Shown here: piece by piece, positions 32,836-37,224 of the stretch | How positions within the stretch are numbered: position 1 is the stretch's first letter | How the letters are laid out: each line of letters begins with the position of its first letter | Origin: Candidatus Thiomargarita nelsonii | GTDB lineage: Bacteria > Pseudomonadota > Gammaproteobacteria > Beggiatoales > Beggiatoaceae | Reading direction: 5' to 3' | DNA: 37,224 nt | NCBI GenBank assembly: GCA_000785145.2 | Contig: JSZA02000067.1 | Location: forward strand, 1 to 37,224 | Made by a program: the position numbers and the translations under genes | The notes under the pieces: generated by a model | Told to the model about the DNA's origin: nothing | What the model saw: the letters and a program-made list of their open reading frames with translations, nothing else | The model's database searches: none

Positions 32836-33865
32836 TTATTCATCTATAATATTTCGCAATTTAGCCTCAATAAATTTTTGCATCTCTTCCTTTTTGGGTA
32901 ATGCTAACTGATATTGAGAGACAAAAAGTTGATTATCCATCCCGGCTAGAGCATATTCCACTAAAGCATGATTTTTATCGGTGCAAAGTAAAATACCAAT
33001 AGGTGGGTTATCATTGTCAGTCATCACATTTTTCTTATACCAATGTAAATAGGTATTTAATTGTCCAATATTTTCATGGTTAAACTCTGCCAGTTTTAAT
33101 TCCACGAGAACATGACATTTCAAAATTCGGTGATAAAAAACTAAATCAATAAAATAATGCTGTTCACCAATTACAATGCGTTTTTGTTTGGCTTCAAAAC
33201 AAAAGCCATGCCCTAGTTCCAGTAAAAAATATTCAATATTATTAAGCAGTTCATTTTCCAAATGTGATTCACTCATCACCTCTTTGGCTTTCAAGCCAAG
33301 GAATTCAAAGACATAAGGATCACGAATAGCGTGTGTGATGCCGGCTGGTTCTGCAAATTGATGAGCCAGAATCGAAAGCTTTTCTTTATTTAATGATAAG
33401 CCGGATCGCTCATAATATAAACTGTTTATTTGTCTTTTTAATTCTCGAACTGACCAATGACCTTGCAGACATTCTATTTCGTAGAAAGCTCGTTTGGTAT
33501 CATCATCTATATTTATCAGCAATTCAAAATGACTGTAAGAAAGAGCCAAAACTAACGGTTCAGTTGCTTGGCTTAATTGTGGGGACGCTGTACCCACTTT
33601 TTGAGTTATAGCATTTGCCGGCAATAAGTTTTTAAATGGTGCTGGTAGGGCCTCCACTATTTGCGGATAAAGTTCATAAAATTGGTGATAGCGGCTCGAT
33701 CACTGCCGTTCAGTTCATACTCATGGATATACTACCAATCAACCAGTTACGCAAAGTCAGGCTAACATTTACCGCTTTACTTACTTGCGTTGATAACTCA
33801 GTATGAATTTGCTGAATGTTGGTTACCAGTTGGCTGAAATCGCTTACGGTTTTAGATGTATTCAT
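32836..33865 (-). pseudogene. DUF1016 (YhcG-like) PDDEXK protein, internally deleted
   Basis: The C-terminal 273 residues match the YhcG/DUF1016 family: LVLALSYSHFELLINIDDDTKRAFYEIE, RDPYVFEFLGLK, and the nuclease core YFIDLVFYHRILKCHVLVELKLAEF with the D..ExK pattern. The N-terminus begins at 33865 (MNTSKTVSDFSQLVTNIQQIH...LRNWLIG) and then changes frame (YIHEYELNGSDRA). It skips about 40 residues before continuing as RYHQFYELYPQIVEALP. It would be a defence- or recombination-type nuclease if intact. The main frame might still give an N-terminally truncated product. Confidence 0.8.
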
Positions 33866-33897
33866 GGTGTCATTCTCAAGTATCCGAATATTCTTTT

Positions 33898-34128
33898 TTA
33901 AATATCGATGCTAACTTTTTTGAAGCCATCTATTGTTTTTAGGTATTCCCTAATTTCTTTTACTTTTTCTTTAGCCGCTTGGTTTTTTGGCGCGTCTGAG
34001 TAGATGAACCGTTGGCTTTCTTGTGCTAGGTGATTTTTTTGTAGAGATTCTACTGTTTGGCGTGTGTGGTTGGGGCGGTTGTAGGTGAATAGAACTATAG
34101 GGGTTAATTTACTCATTATTTTTAGCAT
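33898..34128 (-). pseudogene. Glycosyltransferase fragment (N-terminal)
   Basis: The 76-residue frame matches only the first part of a family 2-like glycosyltransferase: LTPIVLFTYNRPNHTRQTVESLQKNHLAQESQRFIYSDAP, ending YLKTIDGFKKVSID. Catalytic parts are missing. It is a remnant of the polysaccharide gene set. Confidence 0.75.
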
Positions 34129-34339
34129 CTAAGTTTTCTGAAATCAATCCACATATCAATATTGTCTATTAATTCAAACTTTTCTAATTTATTTAATACT
34201 CGAAGTTCAAGTTTTTTGATCTTGACATCAAAGGTACTTGGAGTCCAAAGCTTTAGCTTTGGAAATTTTCCAAGTGTTTAATGGTTTTGAAACCATCCAA
34301 GAAATTTTCATATTAATATTGACGTTCGGAGTCCAAGAT
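34129..34339. other. Intergenic stretch with GGAGTCC repeats
   Basis: A GGAGTCCAAAGC palindrome lies at 34240-34263 and a partial GGAGTCCAAGAT copy at 34328-34344, directly after the PIN gene stop. A short minus-strand frame (VKIKKLELRVLNKLEKFEL) at 34134-34236 could be the end of a lost gene, possibly FkbM-like, but is too short to name. Confidence 0.5.
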
Positions 34340-34777
34340 TTATCCTCTAAATTGTTGTACAAATTCTGGCAAAGTTAAAATCTTAACTTTGGGAAATTCT
34401 ATGTCTTTCAAAACCCGAAAATGCTTATCATTAGAAACCAAGTAAGCGGCATTAGCGGCAATGGCACAATCTACAAATTTATTGTCATCTTCATCTTGAG
34501 AAATTAAACGAAATTGGTAAAAAATATCTGTTTTTATGACAGAGGGATGAACGGTTAAAAAATTAATCAGATTGTTAGCCACTTCTGGGTTGGTTTTTCT
34601 CTCCAAAATTTCTTGATATTCTAATAAGATCTCATTGGACACACATAAAACCAGTTTTCCCGCAATAATCTGGTCGAAAATCCACCGAAAAGGTGATTTC
34701 CTGCCAATGATAGCGATTAATATATTGGTATCAAGTACGATTTTTGTGAAGTCGGTTCTGTTCATTTGTCCATTCAA
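34340..34777 (-). CDS. PIN-domain toxin (putative)
   Basis: This 145-residue protein is a PIN-type ribonuclease of the kind paired with an antitoxin. It reads KIVLDTNILIAI (first Asp), EILLEYQEILE, and DEDDNKFVDCAIAANAAYLVSNDKHF with the acidic residues of the active site. It would cleave RNA and slow growth when free of its antitoxin. A start at 34765 (MNRTDFTK) is more likely than 34777. The gene overlaps the upstream frame, as is common for toxin-antitoxin pairs. It ends right at a GGAGTCC repeat. Confidence 0.85.
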   Translation of the reverse strand: MNGQMNRTDFTKIVLDTNILIAIIGRKSPFRWIFDQIIAGKLVLCVSNEILLEYQEILERKTNPEVANNLINFLTVHPSVIKTDIFYQFRLISQDEDDNKFVDCAIAANAAYLVSNDKHFRVLKDIEFPKVKILTLPEFVQQFRG

Positions 34778-34973
34778 TCATAGTTTGCTCCGTCAAACCT
34801 TGTGTTTCCCACAGCTTATCCATTGCATGAGTGGCTTGTTGAGCAAAATAGTTTGCTAGTAATAATTTGATTTCAATTAACTGATTCTCAGAAATATTAT
34901 TAGCATATAATTTTAATAATTCTAGTTGTAAATTGCTTAAAATGTGTTCAAAACTTCTATTGCTCATTGACAT
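34731..34973 (-). CDS. Antitoxin for the PIN toxin (putative)
   Basis: This small protein (80 residues from the start at 34973, MSMSNRSFEHILSNLQ) is helical and charged, with LQLELLKLYANNI and NQLIEIKLLLANYFAQQATHAMDKLWE, but shows no clear DNA-binding fold. The AGAGG site eight bases before that ATG supports this start over 35063. It overlaps the PIN toxin frame at its 3' end and comes first in the pair. The function as antitoxin is inferred from this arrangement. Confidence 0.65.
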   Translation of the reverse strand: MSMSNRSFEHILSNLQLELLKLYANNISENQLIEIKLLLANYFAQQATHAMDKLWETQGLTEQTMIEWTNEQNRLHKNRT

Positions 34974-35174
34974 TTTGAATACCTCTTTTTCTCCGCCATT
35001 TGCTTCATGGACTGTAACAGCGTCAACTCGCTTTGTTGACAATAAATAGATTAAGTTTTTCAAAAGCGCGAATATTATGAATATAAATTTTTTTAAGCAT
35101 ATTATTAGTTTCCTTAACCAAAGCAGAATGAAAGAATCAGTTAGCCAGATATTTTTTTCATGATTTTCATAACT

Positions 35175-35530
35175 TTAGATAACATCCGCAAAAGTTTTTT
35201 CTGTTTTTCTAAAATGTACCAACAATACACAAAACTAAAACCACAGCAATGGAAACGCCAAGTTCTATCAGATTAAATGCCGTTTGCCCCCCCACTAATT
35301 GCCCAGCGAAAACCATCAATCACCGCTACTTTATGGTTAAGGTAATAGAGAAGTTGGTATTTTTCTGGCACAATGGTTGTGCTAAATCCGACTGGCGAAA
35401 TGTATAATCCCAATTGCACAATAAAAGGAACGACAAAACGAAAATCTCTATATTTAACATTAAGTGCCGTAATATAAAGCCCTGCACCCAAAAAGCCAAG
35501 TAATAAAAAAAAGGTAATGTCAACATAGTT
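35175..35530 (-). pseudogene. ABC-2 polysaccharide exporter permease, C-terminal fragment
   Basis: This stretch holds the last part of a Wzm-type permease: FFLLLGFLGAGLYITALNVKYRDFRFVVPFIVQLGLYISPVGF, VDGFRWAI-type (VIDGFRWAISGG), then in other frames SIAVVLVLCIVG and FRKTEKTFADVI with a stop at 35175-35177. At least two frameshifts break it. The matching N-terminal part lies 350 bp upstream (35877-36019), and the middle is lost. The structured stretch at 35531-35879 stands between the two parts. Confidence 0.8.
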
Positions 35531-35560
35531 ACCTCATCTATAGAATTTTATAGATGAGGT
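35531..35560. repeat. Perfect 12-bp stem at the edge of the GC-rich insert
   Basis: ACCTCATCTATA, a six-base loop, and TATAGATGAGGT form a perfect hairpin at 35531-35560. A related TATAGATGAAGT lies at 35859-35870, just before the permease N-terminal piece, so the insert is bounded by near-identical 12-mers in direct orientation. Confidence 0.8.
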
Positions 35561-35765
35561 CTTAAGTGGGCTGATTGACTGTCGGTTGTTGCCAACCTAT
35601 CTTTCGACACCAAGGTGGTGCAGTTCTAGCCCACCTTTCGACCAACGGGAGAAATCGACTACGGGCACCGGGGCGAAGGGTAGCTAAACCAGTGGTTTGT
35701 CTCTCACCAGGTGGTCATCCTCTCTCCTTGTCACGGACAACTCAAAAGGCACACTGGTGACAAAC
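35561..35765. ncRNA. GC-rich structured stretch, possible RNA of unknown class
   Basis: The base composition jumps to about 55% GC in an AT-rich area and there is no credible protein. Several perfect helices are present: GTGGGCT (35566-35572) with AGCCCAC (35628-35634), GGTTG-TTGC-CAACC (35584-35597), CACC...GGTG (35608-35620), and CCTTTCG with CGAAGGG (35634-35640/35674-35680, one G-U pair). ACCAGTG-GTTTGTC (35688-35701) and CACTGGT-GACAAAC (35752-35765) pair in the same order, as in a pseudoknot. It may be the RNA end of an IS200/IS605- or IS607-type element or another ribozyme-like relic. Identity and strand are not known. Confidence 0.45.
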
Positions 35766-35876
35766 GCGAATGCATTCTAATCATTTTTTCGATCGGGTGC
35801 AAGTTTTTTTTCAAAATATTTTTATAGTATTTGATACTATGGAATTCTATGATATTCTATAGATGAAGTGATGTTT

Positions 35877-36019
35877 TTATAATACCGCAATATCACGCCA
35901 AGCTAGAATATAAAATAATTCTCGATAACGCCATAAGTCCAATAATGGCGTTCAGCTTTGCCTGATTCTATTGTGAATTTAAAATTGTTTTTGTTGCTCA
36001 TTTTAAGTTCCAATCCCAT
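35877..36019 (-). pseudogene. ABC-2 permease N-terminal fragment (copy 2), frameshifted
   Basis: This is a second copy of the permease start (MGLELKMSNKNNFKFTIES...GKAERHYW). A four-base deletion relative to copy 1 shifts the frame. In the other frame LWRYRELFYILAWRDIAV follows, and the homology ends at a stop at 35877-35879. It belongs to the duplicated block. Confidence 0.85.
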
Positions 36020-36389
36020 TATTCCGTCAATCCATGTAAAATCAATAATTTATCATAATATAAAAAATAAGGGGTATCCGCTTTGACAAATTTCAGATAT
36101 AATTTTATAGTAGTGTTATATACTTGTTTCTAACAAAAATGGCTCAAATCTAGTTTTAGAATGATTCTCGTAGAAATAACAATAAATACGACGGACAATC
36201 TTAACACCAACCAGCTGACGCGATAAGTTTATTAAAATGAGCAGCACGCGGCTATCAAGGGTTTTAGGAGCCAGTGATTGTTGACGGGCTTGGACGTAGA
36301 TGCGGTAATCAGACATTTTTTAGTTATCAGTTAGCTTTGGGCAAAATCCTCATTTTAAACGCGAGTGCTCGGTTCGAGTTAATTTTGGA
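35883..36389. repeat. Duplicated block, copy 2
   Basis: This longer copy of the block also found at 31307-31746 runs from TACCGCAATATCACGCC to GTTAATTTTGG. It retains segments of about 22 and 50 bases that are missing from copy 1, so it is nearer the ancestral form in its 5' part. Confidence 0.9.
36116..36316 (-). CDS. Short hypothetical protein in the duplicated block
   Basis: I do not recognise this 66-residue frame (YRIYVQARQQSLAPKTLDSRVLLILINLS... RIYCYFYENHSK). It is basic, without membrane segments or motifs. The matching region in copy 1 of the block is deleted in two places, so the frame is not kept there. It may be the start of a larger lost gene rather than a real small gene. It lies about 100 bp upstream of the permease fragment on the same strand. 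Confidence 0.3.
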   Translation of the reverse strand: MSDYRIYVQARQQSLAPKTLDSRVLLILINLSRQLVGVKIVRRIYCYFYENHSKTRFEPFLLETSI

Positions 36390-36444
36390 TCGATTTATTT
36401 ATTATGGCATACTGAGCACCGTCATAAACTGAACTTTTTTGTCA

Positions 36445-36574
36445 TTTACTGGCGTTACCAGAGGTGCGACAAGAGGAGAAATATTGAACAATTTCAACAA
36501 GATTTATCAAAATTTCTCCTGACGTCGCACCTCTGGTAACGCCAGTAAACCGCACCTCTGGTAACGCCAGTAAA
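36445..36574. repeat. Three-copy palindromic repeat (TTTACTGGCGTTACC)
   Basis: The 24-mer starting TTTACTGGCGTTACC and ending GAGGTGCG stands at 36445-36468, and twice in reverse at 36526-36549 and 36551-36574. The first and second copies, together with GGAGAAAT/ATTTCTCC next to them, make a long hairpin around an AT-rich loop. A small frame crossing it is chance. Confidence 0.85.
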
Positions 36575-36618
36575 TGACAACGAAATGACAACAGCTCAAA
36601 TTGTGAAGGTGTATAGTA

Positions 36619-36772
36619 TAGTGAGCCATCCAATTTAATCGTTCCGGTGTTTTAAACCAATGACAGGGGCAACCACAAGGGATTGCCCCATTGTGTCTCG
36701 ATAATGAACCATGAATTCAATTACTTGGGTAACGAATAGTTGTACTAATGTTGGTAGTGAGCCATCCAATTT
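36619..36772. repeat. 18-bp direct repeats flanking a palindrome-bearing segment
   Basis: TAGTGAGCCATCCAATTT occurs at 36619-36636 and again at 36755-36772. Between them lie an AGGGGCAACC...GATTGCCCC palindrome (36665-36689) and a half copy of the GAACCATGAATT element end. It may mark an insertion or a local duplication. Confidence 0.75.
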
Positions 36773-36871
36773 GCCATATCGTGCCGAGGGCAACCATAAA
36801 GGATTGCCCCTACAAACCGTTATATTTATTATGTAGGGGCAATCCCACGCGCAAGCCCGACACGATATGGC
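36773..36871. mobile_element. Small palindromic element with GCCATATCGTG ends
   Basis: Perfect 11-bp inverted ends GCCATATCGTG (36773-36783) and CACGATATGGC (36861-36871) enclose two GTAGGGGCAA-type palindromes (36787-36813 and 36833-36846). The element is 99 bp and non-coding. Its right end lies within 10 bp of the stop of the Uma2-like gene. No target duplication was clear. Confidence 0.65.
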
Positions 36872-36876
36872 TTTGA

Positions 36877-37224
36877 TCATAGTATAGGTTTAATTCCCAA
36901 AGCTCGCAGTTGTTCGGCTAATTGTTTAGTACGTTGTTCGGCTTTCTGTATGGCTATACGTGCCTGTTCTTCTGCCAGAAGACGCGCCCGTTTTTCCGCT
37001 TGGCGTGCCTGTTTTTCCTTCAAATAGCCGGGCAAGACAAAATCTTGATAAACTTTGTCATTAATCATCTCATCAGGAGACGGTTTGGTGAATAAATCTT
37101 CAATCCGAAATTGAAAACCGGGTAGTACTTTGGATTTGATAATGCCACCTTTTTGTGGTTTGATGGTTTTATAAACGCCCCGTGCTTTGCTCAAACGGTA
37201 AAATTGTAGACGTTTTCGGTTGGC
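36877..37224 (-). CDS. Uma2-family (DUF820) PD-(D/E)XK-like protein, C-terminal part
   Basis: The frame is open to the edge of the window (ANRKRLQFYRLSKARGVYKTI...), so only the last 115 residues are seen. SKVLPGFQFRIEDLF and YQDFVLPGYL followed by a charged coiled-coil tail (RQAEKRARLLAEEQARIAIQKAEQR) and LRALGI at the end match Uma2-type proteins, which carry a PD-(D/E)XK nuclease-like fold in the part that lies outside the window. These proteins are widespread in cyanobacteria and giant sulfur bacteria, and their role is uncertain. Confidence 0.75.
   Translation of the reverse strand, partial: ANRKRLQFYRLSKARGVYKTIKPQKGGIIKSKVLPGFQFRIEDLFTKPSPDEMINDKVYQDFVLPGYLKEKQARQAEKRARLLAEEQARIAIQKAEQRTKQLAEQLRALGIKPIL

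Noticed and set aside
35575..35760. 61-residue plus-strand ORF
   Set aside because: It has no family-like pattern and lies wholly inside a stretch whose helices suggest structured RNA.
36442..36880. Two small minus-strand ORFs (36442-36633, 36635-36880)
   Set aside because: Both are translations across palindromic repeats with no conserved protein pattern.

Overview
The window is a low-GC (roughly 36-40%) gammaproteobacterial chromosome segment dominated by one long minus-strand surface-polysaccharide locus. Three things suggest a giant sulfur bacterium of the Beggiatoa/Thiomargarita type. These are the many short palindromic repeats (GTAGGGGCAA..., GGAGTCCAAGAT...), the abundant PIN/antitoxin and Uma2-like genes, and the heavy gene decay. 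This assignment is inference from general features, not a database match.

Layout: (1) 1-5.6 kb holds glycosyltransferases, a methyltransferase gene broken by a perfect 100-bp tandem triplication, and a radical-SAM/SPASM protein. (2) 5.6-8.7 kb holds a two-gene cassette (ABC-type ATPase plus PD-(D/E)XK-like protein) lying between two decayed copies of a polysaccharide-deacetylase-like gene. (3) 8.7-11.8 kb holds a polytopic membrane protein and a Wzx-like flippase. (4) 11.8-18.1 kb holds a compact acyl module (two SDR reductases, two acyl carrier proteins, a KAS III, an acyl-activating enzyme) followed by a GNAT-like acyltransferase and a DegT aminotransferase. It probably makes and attaches an unusual acyl group to an amino sugar. 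(5) 18.1-25.2 kb holds an alpha/alpha-toroid protein, two methyltransferases, a deacetylase-like protein, an AsnB-type amidotransferase and a DPM-like glycosyltransferase. (6) 25.2-29.4 kb is a wbpB-wbpD-wbpE-wbpI-type set for UDP-ManNAc(3NAc)A-like sugars. Here an antitoxin domain is fused onto a truncated WbpD and a PIN toxin domain is fused onto a complete WbpE.

(7) 29.5-37.2 kb is a gene graveyard. It contains an IS982-type element with intact terminal repeats, a 5-bp target duplication and a transposase with two stop codons. It also contains pieces of an ABC-2 polysaccharide exporter permease at three places, a duplicated 0.45-kb block, a mosaic SDR/epimerase pseudogene, a DUF1016 (YhcG-like) pseudogene, a glycosyltransferase fragment, an apparently intact PIN/antitoxin pair, a GC-rich possible structured RNA, and several palindromic elements. 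It ends with the C-terminal part of a Uma2-like protein.

The core locus (about 11.8-29.4 kb) is tightly packed, with 1-8 bp start/stop overlaps, and looks like one or a few long transcripts making nucleotide sugars, decorating them and flipping the product across the membrane (Wzx route). The broken ABC permease suggests that a second, ABC-type export route has been lost. Two small mobile-element copies share the same end sequences and 12-bp target duplications, which shows that palindromic elements are actively breaking genes here.
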